DNA of 64,000 nt, from assembly GCA_029891345.1 (NCBI GenBank), contig CM057000.1:126145338-126209337 (forward strand), in the 5' to 3' direction. This stretch comes from Dryococelus australis. Its lineage: Eukaryota; Arthropoda; Insecta; Phasmatodea; Phasmatidae. The notes beneath the pieces were generated by a model. It was not told the origin of the DNA. It made no database searches and worked only from the letters and a program-made list of their open reading frames with translations. A program made the position numbers and the translations under genes. The stretch's first letter is position 1. Every line of letters starts with the position of its first letter. Below are positions 1 through 11,632 of this stretch, in pieces.

Positions 1-250
1 TAAAATGTTTCTTGTATGGTACTACAACGGTATTCTCGTTTCACAAACTTTAGCGATATAAGACAATGTGTACGGGTTTGTTAATTTAAGCGAAACAGAT
101 TTGTTACGTGTCGATAAAAGAGATTTTACCGCAGTTTCACGAAAATTGATATAACTAATGTGCTACCAATTCGTCGCTTTGTAAATTTTTTCAATTGGGT
201 CTCTGGCGAATCAATACCTGTCGATTGTGGAAAGAGAGCAAGGCGCCAAA

Positions 251-741
251 AATGTTTCTGTATAATCGTTTATATTCATTCTGTCATTCCCGACATTGAA
301 GTGTTTGTACTACATACTAAAATGTTTCTGTGTAATCGTTTATATTCATTCTGTCATTCCCGACATTGAAGTGTTTGTACTACATACTAAAATGTTTCTG
401 TATAATCGTTTATATTCATTCTGTCATTCCCGACATTGAAGTGTTTGTACTACATACTAAAATGTTTCTGTGTAATCGTTTATATTCATTCTGTCATTCC
501 CGACATTGAAGTGTCTGTACTACATACTAAAATGTTTCTGTATAATCGTTTATATTCATTCTGTCATTCCCGACATTGAAGTGTTTGTACTACATACTAA
601 AATGTTTCTGTGTAATCGTTTATATTCATTCTGTCATTCCCGACATTGAAGTGTTTGTACTACATACTAAAATGTTTCTGTATAATCGTTTATATTCATT
701 CTGTCATTCCCGACATTGAAGTGTTTGTACTACATACTAAA
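251..741. repeat. 70-bp tandem repeat, 7 copies
   Basis: Seven near-identical 70-bp units start at 251, 321, 391, 461, 531, 601 and 671. Base 12 of the unit alternates strictly between a (tataatcg) and g (tgtaatcg), so the array also reads as a 140-bp dimer. One unit carries gtgtctgtac instead of gtgtttgtac. Short open frames across it are a by-product of the repeat and show no protein signature. Confidence 0.95.
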
Positions 742-1807
742 ATGGAAATATTTAAACGGACACCTCCACTTCTTTGCAAAAGCAAGACAAGTTTCAGGAG
801 ATATTCCGTCTTGAAGTCTATTCCAGGAATGAATTACCTAATATCTAGTAACCAAACAACAATTTCATCTGCTTTAAATACACGTCGCTGAAAACTACAC
901 CCCGTCCATTTTGGGACCATTATTTGCAGCACGTCTCCACAGACATTCACTCAACCTTTTTGGTAAGTTCTGTGGTCATTTATAGACTTAATGAGCACGT
1001 TGCTTTTGGTCATTAATACAACTGAATTATTTTGTTGCACCCCCTTGAGATATAGTTCACAAGTCGGCGTCTATTTTCTGCTGAATGAAGTGCAGACAAT
1101 AATCTAATTTAAGCTGCGATACTGTGCAATGTGCTTTGCTTCAACCTAGTTTTTCCCACCGGAGAATTGAGTAAAGTTATATTAAGATCAGAAGCTTGCA
1201 TACGAAGTAAACAATTCTTTATTCCTGTATTCTTAAAAAAGAATGATGTAGAGCGCCAGCGAATAAATATTCTTACTGAATTGTAAATTAAGTGCTAGAA
1301 TTAATTTTACTATAATTATTCTTAAAGAAATATTTGGCAAACAGCCACTTCGTATTAACTCGCGTGTGTGTATTCCGCAAATTACAACATAGCATGTAAA
1401 TGACCCATTTTTCCACTCTGCCCATTTGACCGGAGTGTCGTTCTTTGAGATCTTTGTGTGGAGGTATATCGTGAGTGCAGAGTAGTACATTTTTTTAAAG
1501 CAGCTAACGTTTTTGTTTGGTTATTCGACATTAGGGCATGTATTTCTGATATGGAGCTCAAGACAGAATAGAGTATGATAATACTTCTGCTTTTGCGAAA
1601 TAAGCAGGGATGTTCGTATACAAGTAAAATATTTAATAAAAAAAAACGCTGTTTTACGAAAAATAGTAGATCGTTTATGTATCTCCAAGTTTATAAAAAA
1701 TTTGAAATTTTCAGAAATTTATTGTTAAAATTAAACTTTCGTATTACACATTACAAATAAACGATTTTTAAAACGTGCTGTAATTAATTTGTAAAATTAT
1801 AAAAATA
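742..1807. other. unannotated AT-rich stretch
   Basis: No recognisable gene, RNA or repeat was found. Open frames are short and have no family signature. Confidence 0.5.
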
Positions 1808-2177
1808 ATCTAGGCCATTAGTTCTTAAGCTGTGGTCCATGGACCTCTGCAGGACATACAGCTTATAGTGACGGGTCCACAAATGGAACTAAATTTTATT
1901 TACTTTACTTCACTATGGAAACCATGATACAAATGTTGTAAATATGCTGCAAATATGTAACTTTTTTTATTATTAATTAAGCTTGTTTTTGAAAATTTCG
2001 TTGTAAATTAAACTTGACATTGTAACCATTTTATAGCGAAAAATAAATAGGTTGAGTACATGAAAAAAAATATATATTTTTAGCTTGTACCGAAGAAACG
2101 GTTGGGGGTCCGGTAAAATGTACATCATATCAAAAGGGTCCGTTAAATCACAAGGATTAAAAACTTCTCATCTAGGC
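1808..2177. mobile_element. hAT-type MITE
   Basis: An 8-bp direct repeat, atctaggc, flanks the element at 1808-1815 and 2170-2177, the target-site duplication length of hAT transposons. The ends are imperfect inverted repeats: the left begins cattagttcttaag and the right, read inward on the other strand, begins gagaagtttttaat. These resemble the cagtggttcttaa-like ends common in hAT elements. At about 354 bp with no open frame it is non-autonomous. Confidence 0.8.
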
Positions 2178-2180
2178 AAC

Positions 2181-2600
2181 TATAATCTGTTCACGGTTTC
2201 TACACACTTTTTCGAATTAAACCTTTGAAAAATCACCCCATGTATGATGTGTTTAGTAATATCCTAAATACGCCATGTATAAACCGTTTTATGCCTCTGT
2301 TAACTTAAAATCATTTTAAATTTAGTTAAATGGAAGGTTAACCAATCTTTTATTTATAAATTTTAATATTTCATTCATAGTAAATATGAATAAAACAGTT
2401 AGAAAATGTGTGTGTGTGTGTTGGTAGCGCCTAGTAAGAAATAGTTCTCATGCAAAATGCTATTACAACTGAGTGCGCACGAATTTGGTGCGTTGTCCTG
2501 CGATGTCATTTTATAGACTAAGTTAGCATGATGCGGAAGAATATCCTGGGAGTAGAACTTTAGCAGGACTTCAGAAAAGAGTGAAGTAACCATAAATGGA
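2181..2600 (-). mobile_element. MITE family B, copy 1
   Basis: The left end is tataatctgttcacggttt and the right end, read inward, is tccatttatggttacttc, so the termini are imperfect inverted repeats. The interior (gcctagtaagaaatag; gcgttgtcct) recurs in the copies near 10741, 13107 and 51003. It sits 3 bp from the hAT MITE. No coding capacity. Confidence 0.7.
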
Positions 2601-2609
2601 ATATACACT

Positions 2610-2660
2610 CGTCAAGAAAAGTTTTGCATCACCGGGATTTCTGAGTAACCATGTTGCTCG
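2610..2660. mobile_element. possible DNA-transposon end, family shared with 21234
   Basis: The stretch gtcaagaaaagttttgcatc followed by accggg resembles ctgaacaaagttttacatca followed by ccggg at 21234-21265, and both continue into a related ggttactc/gtaacc segment. The form is reminiscent of Tc1/mariner-type termini, but no matching inverted end was found, so the class is uncertain. Confidence 0.3.
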
Positions 2661-3235
2661 CAGACAAAGATCAGGCATGAGATGAAAATAAACGCCTTCT
2701 GCACAGAACACCAAGCCATGCTTGACGAATAACTTCGTAACGCGCCAATTGTCGACGAGAACAATATCCTTAATGAGCAAACCAGTCACAGGTGGTGCAA
2801 AACATTTTTCAGGCGTGTTGTTCCCAGAAGAGGATAAAGATGTTAAGTTTCAGTTTACAAGCAAACAATTTTCCCGCGAGCTAAAGTGTAATGCACTTAT
2901 TTTTCCATAGCCTCATCGGAAATCTCATGACCTCGTTGTTAAGAGCCGCCTAAATCACTCGACTTAATTAAAAAAATGCACGCATTTTTTTTCAATTATT
3001 TATGTTTAATTATACTTCGTCCACACTGGTGAACCAGCGAAACAAGCTTCGTTTAATCGTAAGGTCTGTGTGAGATAAATTATTTACAGAATATATAAAT
3101 CACCGCCATTTTGTGATTTGAGGATGTTTCCAGAGTAGCTAAGAATAAATCAAATAACGCATTGCTGTTTATTTGGTTTCTGTCAATCGTAATGTTAATT
3201 CGATTTAATATTCAAGATCTTTAATTTGTAGTATT

Positions 3236-3497
3236 TTCGCGGTTTCTTCACACTTTTGAATCAAACCTTCGAGAAATCACGCCATGTATGCCGTTGCTTG
3301 GCTGTTTACTAAATATGTCTTGTGGCACATGCGCTCGACACTTCTGTCAATACAAAAATACTTTATTATTGACTAAAATTAACTTTTTACTATGTTTCAT
3401 TTATAAATTATGATATTTCATTTGTATTTAATATGAATAAACCTAGAGAGGATATATATATATATATATGCGTTGTTAATGCCTAGTAAGAACTAGC
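3236..3497 (-). mobile_element. MITE family B, copy 2 (partial)
   Basis: It begins cggtttcttcacacttttga and carries the family B motifs gagaaatcacgccatgtatg and aatgcctagtaagaac. It stops where a short family A element starts at 3498. An (AT)n tract lies at 3451-3470. Confidence 0.6.
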
Positions 3498-3735
3498 TAA
3501 AGGCTATTCACGGTAAAGTGAGCACTTTTGAAAGCCGTCGCATTTGCAATAATAGTCAGCAAATAATTATATTTTAGCCTTAGGAGTTAACTTTTGAGTG
3601 CGGAGGAATATTCGCACTGCGTGTTTACTTACACGGCAATAGTTATTTAAAAAGATGGTTAAAAGATAAAATATGGGCGAAAGGAAAAAAATTAACTAGG
3701 GCCTCAAAAGTGCTCATTTTACCGTGAACAGCCAA
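3498..3735. mobile_element. MITE family A, short form (copy 1)
   Basis: The inverted ends are ggctattcacggtaaagtga and, on the other side, tcattttaccgtgaacagcc. At about 240 bp it matches copies at 8334, 32491 and 45878. It interrupts family B copy 2 in the motif aagaactagct. No coding capacity. Confidence 0.75.
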
Positions 3736-3747
3736 TAACGATGGGGG

Positions 3748-4060
3748 GGGGGGGGAAAGTATTTCCACACCTTAAGGTCGAATAAAAAGTGTTAGGTAAT
3801 TATTTGTGATCACTTAAATTATTTGTAATCACTTAAATTGTGTCTTTCGCTTTCTGTTTCTTTGTGCATCAAAGTGTAAAAACTAGCAGATTTGATGAAA
3901 TATTTAGTTTTCTAATAATTTCACAGTTTCATTTGACCGAAGCATGAATAATGTGTTAATGCCCCTGTAAATGTTGATTTTACACAGGGTGAAAAATTAC
4001 ACAACGTGCATTTAAGTAGATCATAAGCAGGGCTTTGAAAAGTGCTCATTTTACGTGTAT
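3748..4060 (-). mobile_element. MITE family A, long form (partial)
   Basis: The interior of the long form is recognisable (ttaaggtcgaataaaaagtg; gaccgaagcatgaataatg; cagggctttgaaaagtgctc), but the left end is replaced by a poly-G run at 3743-3757 and the right TIR is degraded after tcattttacgtg. Confidence 0.55.
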
Positions 4061-4202
4061 ATTATTACTTTGAACATGGTACACGTACTCCGAGCGGGCA
4101 ATTATTTATTTACAGTGACCAGTACTGGAAAATAAATACGTTTTACAACATTTTACGTCAATTTACTCGAAAATGATTTTACAGCATTTCTCCTCCATCC
4201 AC

Positions 4203-4776
4203 TAAGGGCCGGTTGCACCAACATCGCCCCCGATCCGAGATCGAATGATCCTAGTTCCGAACCAGAACCCAGTTTGATCTTTGTTCCAATGTAAAAGTGT
4301 TGCGTCAACGAAATCTCATGATTCTGGATCTCCGATTCGTCGATCTTGGAGAGATCGATATTAAGTATGAGACAAATTTTGCTATTGGTTCGTAATATAT
4401 GATGTCATGGAAGTAGGCGTATTTTTCATAATAGATAGAACTATATGTGCGATCTTTTATCTGTTTTAAGTGAATTGTTGTCGTACGAATTTTACTGAAT
4501 AATAATCAAGTACGTATAATGATGTTTTAATTTCGCAAGAAAACAATCGAACTTAGTTCTTTCTACCTGTTGGCGTATTTTCAATCTGGTACATTTGTCG
4601 ACGATGGCTGCTGATCTCGGATCGAGATTTCGAACCGCCAATTTCGGTGGTTCGAAATGAACTTAATCTCAATCTCCAGTCCAGCTCTGGACTCGAAAGG
4701 CGCAACAGTTTTCATAGTCGATCTTAAACACGATCTCAGATCGGGTTTCGAACCGCGATGGTGCAACCGGCCCTAA
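4203..4776. mobile_element. PIF/Harbinger-type MITE
   Basis: A perfect 15-bp terminal inverted repeat, gggccggttgcacca, lies at 4206 and, inverted, ends at 4773. Both ends are flanked by taa (4203-4205 and 4774-4776), the 3-bp duplication typical of PIF/Harbinger. Internally, gatctcggatcgagatttcg-like segments recur in inverted orientation toward both ends, so the subterminal arms are long. No transposase frame. Confidence 0.75.
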
Positions 4777-4779
4777 GCG

Positions 4780-5200
4780 TCCGCGAGAACAGAGGCATGT
4801 CACAGTGTATGCCGCCGGGGGAGGGTGTGACAAGGGCAACGGGATGATTAAGGTTGCGCGTGTGGAGAACAAGAGAAATGGGGCAGGTGGCGCGCGCGCG
4901 CCCTGTGTAGTGCGGGCTGTGCCCGGGGGCGCCCGGCGACCACAGCGCCGCTCGGCGGCCGCGCAGTGAACCACCTCCCCCGCCGGCCCGCCAGTCAGCG
5001 GGAGGCACCGCCACGGCGACGACCCTACCGCTCTACCATCGCCGCGCGCCTTCCGCTTCCGTGCCGCCGCGAACTTTTCCTTCCCGTAGGGGGGTGGCCC
5101 CTTCGTCGGGGCTCGGTCGACGCTGCTGCGCGCGTTCCGTTACGGGATCCCGAAGAAACACTCAAGGTTATGCGGGGCACACAAGAAGAATAAAGGATAT
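4780..5200. promoter_or_regulatory. CpG-rich block, possible promoter or 5' UTR exon
   Basis: GC and CpG content rise sharply above the AT-rich surroundings, about 0.5-0.9 kb upstream of the signal-peptide exon at 5710. The block could be a CpG-rich promoter or an untranslated first exon. A pyrimidine-rich acceptor-like sequence (tttctttctttttttag, ending about 5388) lies between it and 5710. No consensus donor was seen in the block. Open frames here probably reflect GC content. Confidence 0.4.
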
Positions 5201-5479
5201 ACGAAGCACGACATATTTGTTTTCCTGTAGTACATGTGAAAAATCCTACAAAAATTTACTAACCAAGAAATAAGAAATATTGCCTACGGATTTCACGTGA
5301 CATGATGGAGCTCTTGAAATATTTTGCGTGTGAATGCAGACGATAAGCGCTAAATATTTTTAGTTTATTAATTTCTTTCTTTTTTTAGTAGTCAAGTGTG
5401 TGTTTTTATTGATATCGTGTGTTTAAAGAAAGACAAACGAAATTTAAAGTTTCTGTTGGCTTTTTCCGTCTTCACGTGG

Positions 5480-5709
5480 CGTGATGTTACCGGTGAATCG
5501 GCTCCAGTTTCGGATGTGAAATCGGGACAGATAGTTTCGCGGCGGACGGCGGCGACCGTGATGCTGCAGTGGTGAGACTTGGCTTGCAGTGCGAGTATGT
5601 CCAGCGGTGTTGCCGGTTGTCCCTCCGACATGCCCCTGTGGGCGAGGGCTCTGTGAGACCGCCCCCCACCTTCACAAGAGCCAGGCAGACTAGAAAGCCA
5701 CAAGCCGCC
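5480..5709 (+). promoter_or_regulatory. GC-rich leader upstream of the 5710 exon
   Basis: This GC-rich, CpG-containing segment leads directly into the ATG at 5710. It may be the 5' UTR, possibly preceded by an intron ending at the acceptor-like tract near 5388. The reading frame stays open upstream of the ATG, but the only upstream start in it is a GTG at 5569, so 5710 is preferred. Confidence 0.4.
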
Positions 5710-5797
5710 ATGCCTCGCGGCGCCAGGGGCCTCATCTTCTTCGCCGGCCTGCTGCTCGAGTGCTGGGTCTTCTTCTGCTGGACCAGCTCCAGTCTAG
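5710..5797 (+). CDS. first coding exon with signal peptide (partial gene)
   Basis: The ATG at 5710 sits in a near-perfect Kozak context (agccgccatgc). The 29 codons encode an N-terminus with early arginines (residues 3 and 6), then a hydrophobic core over about residues 8-24 rich in Leu, Phe, Cys and Trp, then a small polar run (Thr-Ser-Ser-Ser). This is the layout of a secretory signal peptide or signal anchor. The exon ends at 5797 in a consensus donor, ctag|gtgagtg, leaving one base of a split codon (phase 1), and reading through would hit a stop within 35 codons. It fits the first coding exon of a secreted or membrane protein, common for long-intron insect genes. The family cannot be told from this exon, and the downstream exon was not identified in the window. 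A retained frame without splicing is the alternative but lacks a protein signature. Confidence 0.6.
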
Positions 5798-5904
5798 GTG
5801 AGTGTCTCGACGCTCTCCTGTACGTCGCCGCGTCGCGAGACGTTCCTAGGATGAAATTCTCATACATTTCTCCGCTTGTCTGGTGCCTAACTATTTGAGG
5901 AGGG

Positions 5905-6311
5905 TACGCTACTTCCAACTTTTCCGGAGCCCTGCTTAAGCTCTAGTTTCAGGATATTCCTCTGCCTCATACAACGCATAACCAGATCTAGAGATTAACA
6001 CCAAAGAGACAACACGATTTGTGCCCACTCAGTTGAATAATATTTTGCACCAGAACTACTTCTTACTAGGCTTTGCCAAAACACATATATTTCTCTCTGT
6101 TTTTATATATAAATATTACGAATGAAATATTATAACTTACAGAAGGAGCACACAAAATTCCAGTTTAACCACAAATAATATACTTCTAAGCGAATATAAG
6201 TATAAAATGCTTATAATAAATGGCGTGTTTAGGAAATAACAAATCGCGTCATACGTGGTGTAATCTTCAAAGGTATTGTTAAAAATTTTAATACACCGCG
6301 AAAAACTATAG
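5905..6311 (+). mobile_element. MITE family B, copy 3
   Basis: It begins near ggtacgctacttccaacttt and shares gagccctgcttaagctctag and ttcaggatattcctctgcct with the copies at 13107 and 51003. Its end is near aaaaactatag. If the exon at 5710 is real, this copy lies in its first intron. Confidence 0.6.
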
Positions 6312-6680
6312 TTGGGCAGGGCTTACAAATTTTCGTCGCAATTAAATATACCGTGATAGGCGTTGCATCGAAAAACTTTAGTTTTTTTTTTTTTTTTTTG
6401 TGACGGTTCTTGTACCGGCACAGCAATTTGTCATGTCCCTTCAGCAACAGAAATGTGCTTGTTGTTTATGTTTTTGGCGTCAGCTGTTTGTGGGAAAGCG
6501 GTCTCAACCACGAATACAATCTATACGCGAAGAAACTTCCCTCGTCTCGCTCTATTTTCTTCTGTGTACATTGCAGGGCCGTTGAAGACATATTCAGTGA
6601 AACGTCCCAGGTGGGGAACTGTGTGACTGATTGGGATAACACCAGTGAAGTCATTAGAGTGAGAGGAGAGATTCGGGCGG

Positions 6681-6897
6681 CTCTTAACAGCGAGGTCTTG
6701 AGAGTCGATGAAGGTGAGTATCGAGCAATGTAGGAATGAAAGGACGGGGGAAACGGGAGATCTTCGAGAAAACCCGCCGACCAGCGGCATCGTCCGGCAC
6801 GATCCCTACATGCGAAAATTCGGTGGTCCGGCCGGGGATTGGACCCGGTTCGCCTTGGCGGGAGGCGAGCAGTCTAGCCGCCCAGACACCGCGGTCC
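6681..6897 (-). mobile_element. tRNA-derived SINE, family S1
   Basis: Read on the minus strand, a tRNA-like head (box A area ggcggctagactgctcgcct; box B area gggtccaatccccgg) is followed by a body with gtcggcgggttttctcg and a tail ending gacctcgctgttaagagc. Six copies of this family occur in the window. Short open frames across it are incidental. Confidence 0.8.
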
Positions 6898-6901
6898 CGA
6901 A

Positions 6902-7105
6902 GTCATTAGAGACGGGGGAACCTACTCAGGGAGGCGGGCGCGGGGTTGCAGTCAGCCATGGCCTGTATGAAGGAACCATCCCAGCATTCGCATCGTGTGA
7001 TTTAGGGAAACCACAATAAACCGAAACCACAATGGCAGGACCGGGAATCGAACCCGGGTCCCCCCGAATCCGAGTCTTGCCGTGTTATCACTGCGCCGCC
7101 TCGCA
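6902..7105 (-). mobile_element. second tRNA-derived SINE family (S2)
   Basis: On the minus strand a head with gaggcggcgcagtgataaca and a box B-like gggttcgattcccgg is followed by a body with cgaatgctgggatggttcct and an end with cgtctctaatgac. The body differs from S1. It abuts an S1 copy on one side and a family A MITE on the other. A functional tRNA is unlikely because no complete cloverleaf with matched acceptor ends was apparent. Confidence 0.7.
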
Positions 7106-7108
7106 TGG

Positions 7109-7520
7109 TAAAGGCTGTTGACCGTAAACTGGGCAATGCTTAAGATATACTTGAGTGCACATCGTGTATTATCCATACGTACCTGAAATTAACAATGGCG
7201 TAGGCCTTATCACTTCATTTATGCGCTGGTCAAGTGAAGCTGCGGGATTATTATAAAAGTGAATATTTTACAAATTTGGCAATTCTTACACCTACACGCA
7301 TAATAAAAACGGGAAACAAAATAAATTATTTGAGCATGTACGAAAGTTTACCTAACGCTATTAATTCAACGTTAAGACATGGAACTACTTTCTCTCTCCG
7401 CCGTTACCAACTTCACCGGGCACATGCCACTCAGCGTTACATTTAAAATATGTGAAGCTAGGTGCAGTGACATTTTACAGAGGTTGGTTACAAAATGTTC
7501 GAGTACCCATGGACAGCCTA
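7109..7520 (+). mobile_element. MITE family A, long form (copy 2)
   Basis: Ends are aaaggctgttgaccgtaaac and, inverted, ccatggacagccta, with ta at both borders. Interior motifs (acatggaactactttctc; gttaccaacttcaccgggca) match the other long copies. The inner part of the right TIR has diverged. Confidence 0.65.
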
Positions 7521-8333
7521 TACAATTAAACTGCATTAGCGAATCGGCGACTGAGCTCTCGTGAGACTTTGCACGTAGTCTACGTCTTTTCACCTCGAAT
7601 ATAACACCATGAAGAGTAAAAAAACATCTTCAAAGGAAATAATCCGTTGACATAATTACATTTACGGGGAAAATTTTTAGGTTAGAACACTAAACAGGTA
7701 AAATGATTTTATGGTGAACAAAGACGAAATGCTGAATAGGCTACATGCCTCTAAAATTAAATGTTATAGGCCTAAAAACCTCAGACCTACAAGTAATTTG
7801 GAAAATAATATATTAACCTAAAATATAGGTGGTTTTAACTCCATGCAAATACATTTTGACTTACTCGCTTTCTTAACAAAATGTCTTGTAAGTGAGAAAA
7901 ATACTGCTAGGCAGAACTACTTAACGCTTTACGCCCTTACGGGAAATGTATGTTAGGCCAAACGCTTGTTAGGCTAAACCATGCAGGGTAAACGTCTTGA
8001 AGCTAAACAACTGTGGCATCGTTAAACCAGGAGACGAATGTCCAGAAAAATTCGCAAACAAGCAATCTGAAATTCAGCGTTGATATATGGCAGCTCAATT
8101 AGCACATAACATATTATGAACACGCCTAAAAAACGCGATGCTAAAAAAAACTCAGATTATAATAAACATTTTTTTCAAACGTTTTCCTTAAAATGGTTTA
8201 AAATAAATGAATTTGTATTCCTTTTCGTGCATGCACATTATATGCAATCCGCGAACTATAACAAAACGGGGATAAATGTGAAATGAAATTTGCGAAGGAA
8301 TAACTGCGAAAGCTAATCAATAACATTTTCCTA
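7521..8333. other. unannotated AT-rich stretch
   Basis: No gene or known repeat was recognised. The tetramer tagg and the pentamer taggc recur loosely between about 7730 and 7990, without a fixed period. Confidence 0.5.
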
Positions 8334-8570
8334 TAGGCCATTCTCGGTAAAGTGAGCACTTTTGAAAACCTTCTCATTGAGAATAATAGTCAATAAATTA
8401 ACTTTATTTTAGCCTTGGACGTTGACTTCCGAGTGCGATGTAATTTACACACTGTGATTATTACTTACAAGGCAATATTCATTTTGAAATGTGATTAAAA
8501 GATTAAAAATGGCTGAAATAAGAAAAGCAACTAGGGCCCCAAAAGTGCTCACTTTATCGTGAACAGCCTA
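8334..8570. mobile_element. MITE family A, short form (copy 2)
   Basis: It is bordered by ta and has inverted ends ggccattctcggtaaagtga / tcactttatcgtgaacagcc. Internal motifs (gaataatagtcaataaatta; ctagggccccaaaagtgctc) match the other short copies. Confidence 0.8.
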
Positions 8571-10740
8571 TATGCATTTTAAGTGGAGGTGTTCATATAA
8601 ATACAAAATGCACATTGTTTAATTTTGGCGCATACTAAAAGTACAAATGAATCCTGATATAATTATTAAGCGAAAAGTATTATACAAATTGGTAGTCTTA
8701 GCTTATGTGACTACGGATACATTGTTAGCGATGTTAAACGAGACGAAAATCATATTCATAAAATATATTTTTTTCATTGAAGAAGAACAAAAGAAATAAA
8801 TATGGAACTGTAACTTTCTTCTTATACGCAGGACAGTCCGTGCTGCGGACTTTTCAATTCATACTTTTTATATATATACGTCCACTTTTTTTTGTATCCA
8901 AACTTGTGTCCAACTTAATTTCCTATCGAAAATAAACATTTCCGGTGTCATCTTTAAAAAATATATTTTATCTGAGGACGTAATGACTTTATTATCTTTT
9001 TTTTTTTAGATTATTTTATCGAGCGACTCTGCAGTAAATCCAGATATTCTCTCCCTTGACAGCCGAACCGCCAAACAGTTATATGAATTAAAGAGACCCA
9101 TATACACGTAAAGAGCATGTTGTAATAGAGGATTATCCGACTTGTGTGTTTCATTAAAATATTTTGATTTTGCTAAAATTTCCAAAACTTAGGTAAGGAA
9201 ATACTTTTTAAGTAATTCGTGTAGTATTTAAAGTATTATAGAAATTGCACAGAATGAAGCTCCGTAGAACTATGAATGTCTAGAGAGATATTTATAACGT
9301 GCTTTAGTAGAGTTTTCAACAAGCCTTTGCTTGATAGCTTAATACCATCTTTAGCATAGTTGAAAACAACAGAGGGAAAATATGCATTTAAAAGTTTATA
9401 CGACAAAATAAAAAATATCTATATTGAAATGAGAAGGTAATTTTCTACGAACATCGTGAATAAGCACAACACAAAAGAAAAATTAATAGCAATTTAATTA
9501 AAAAAAAAAAAAAAAAAAAAGTTCACCATGCCTTTGAATGCAAAAAAAAAAAAAAATCTGTTTGACATTCTGTCCTTTGGATTATGGAATCCACAACAGC
9601 CCGAGGTAAATACTTCCCTGCTCTGCTTTCTCGATACATTTCATTCCGGGGAATTACATTGCTTTATTTGAAATATTCATTTTAATACGCTTTGTACGAA
9701 AAGATTCTTCTTCCAGTGTTTAGCGGAGTATAATACGATAAGTATAATATAAAACTTCCCTTTTATCATAGATTTCGTAATAATAATAATTTGTATTTCT
9801 TGTAAACATTGTATTGAATTGTATTTTCGTATTCCCCCCAACCCACAAATTCTTTTAAAATAAAAGCAGATGCATAGGATATGTGAGAATGGGTACATAA
9901 AAGCACTCGATTAAATCGTTTTAATCACGTAATCCCGCACCATCCTCTTTTTAATGAATTCGTTACCGTAATAAAACATTTCAGCGTGGAGATTAAAACT
10001 TCAAAAATATATATTTTATGACATTTTTTTCAAACTCTTGCTTTATTTTAACACAACACAGTTCATTAATGTCCAACTTAAATTAACTTTATACAAAGCA
10101 TACGTATTCAAAATTAATGATTGGTAAATAATATGTTTATATTTGAAAATATTTAACTGCAAGAGGAAAGAGTTAAAAAGGTTTAAAATGTTGACATAAG
10201 TGATACGAAAGAAAAAATATTTAGTTTCCAGATTACTGTCGGAGAGTAGAAGTAGTAGTAGTATTATTATTAAAGTAATTATTTATTCCTCGTTCACTGC
10301 ATTTGTTGGGTCAAACACAACTGACACATGACTTACAGCACAGATAGGTATTGGAAGTGAGTAATCAACTCTGTCAGTGATTTTAATGTATGTGTCACAC
10401 TGTTGTTCCATGTTTGGATAATGAATTTAACTACTTAATTACAACATAAAATTTACGCTTCATACATTACCTACACTCTGACAATAAATTATTTAATTAC
10501 ACACACATATATAATTACTCGCACACATACACACACACACATTGTAATAAAAATTGCTGTGCCCAGAAAAGAGACGTCGAAAGAGAATGAAAAAAGGGCA
10601 ATGGGTACGATTATAGAAGTAATGGATTAAAACATCAAAACAAATCAGTCGTTTTTAATGCAAAATTGTATAGGTGTAAAGTATACTTGCAGAATATTGT
10701 TGAACCATCGCCCCTGTCTTTGATACATACGCTGATGTGG
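8571..10740. other. unannotated AT-rich stretch with poly-A/T runs
   Basis: No convincing gene. Homopolymer A runs lie at about 9500-9520 and 9541-9556, a T run at about 9000-9008 and a CA-rich tract at about 10498-10542. Nothing else was supported. Confidence 0.5.
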
Positions 10741-11632
10741 TATAATAAGTCTGTTCGTGGTATATCCACACTGTGTTAATCGAACCTTTGAAAAATCACC
10801 CCATGTATGTCGTGTTTGGTTGTATCCTAAACATGTCACTTATCACGGGCATTTGATAATTGTGTTAACATAAAAGTACCTTATTTTTTGGTTAAATTAA
10901 ACTTTTACTTGTGTTTTTCATCTATAATATTTAGTATTTTATTTATAATTAATACGAATAAAACAGGGAGAAAATAGGTGTGTTGGTAATGCCTAGTAAT
11001 ATACAGTTTTTATGCCAAATATTACTTCATGGAGTGCTTGCGAAAGCGGCGCGTTGTCCCTTTGTTGTAATTTTCTAGACTCGGTTAACCCTTTGAGGAG
11101 TATGCACTATATTCTCGGGGTTGGGTTTATTCGGCAATTTCTTTGCAACCTAAAACAAAACTAGTACTTTCACAGCTTCATTGTTTCCCTGCACTTCGTC
11201 AAAATCTAAGTAAAAAAATTACAACTTGTCAACATTTCATTTCGTAGCAATAAAACTCTTCTTTTCAATAATTTCTCAAATGAACACGATGAAATGTAAA
11301 ACACGTTACATATGTCACGATAATTTAATTGGCACAGTCAACGCTTGAGTTCATTGGCCGACAGCGAGCCAATAATAAGCGTTGCGGAGTAGAGTAGGCG
11401 TGTCCGGTGTAGTCAGGACCAATAGGACGATGTCAATTAGACATGCAGAGACGAACACAACTGATATATTTGCTGCAATATAGAAAATAGACAGCTCACT
11501 TCAACTCTGTCTACAGTGTCATTAATTTGTGGAATCCTCGAAGTGTTAAGCTGTGTTTGTATGGGGCGGAGGAATATCTTGGAAGTATACATTTACCAGG
11601 GCTTCAGAAAAGTTGGAAGTGACCGTCAGTGG
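10741..11632 (-). mobile_element. MITE family B, copy 4, split by a TTAA element
   Basis: The left end is tataataagtctgttcgtgg. Family motifs run to tctagactcgg at 11084, are interrupted by the insertion at 11085-11549, and resume with atggggcggaggaatatctt to the right end near gaagtgaccgtcagtgga. Without the insertion it is about 430 bp, close to copies 1 and 5. Confidence 0.7.
11085..11549. mobile_element. piggyBac-like MITE (TTAA duplication), nested
   Basis: The target sequence ttaa occurs at 11085-11088 and 11546-11549. The ends are imperfect inverted repeats: ccctttgaggag on the left, and cacttcgaggatt read inward on the right. TTAA duplication with a ccct-like end is characteristic of piggyBac-type elements. 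It interrupts family B copy 4, so it is the younger insertion. No transposase. Confidence 0.7.

Noticed and set aside
251-741. CRISPR array
   Set aside because: Units are contiguous with no variable spacers; same for the other tandem arrays.
7032-7105. tRNA gene on the minus strand
   Set aside because: A box B-like sequence is present but it continues into a SINE body, and a complete cloverleaf was not apparent.
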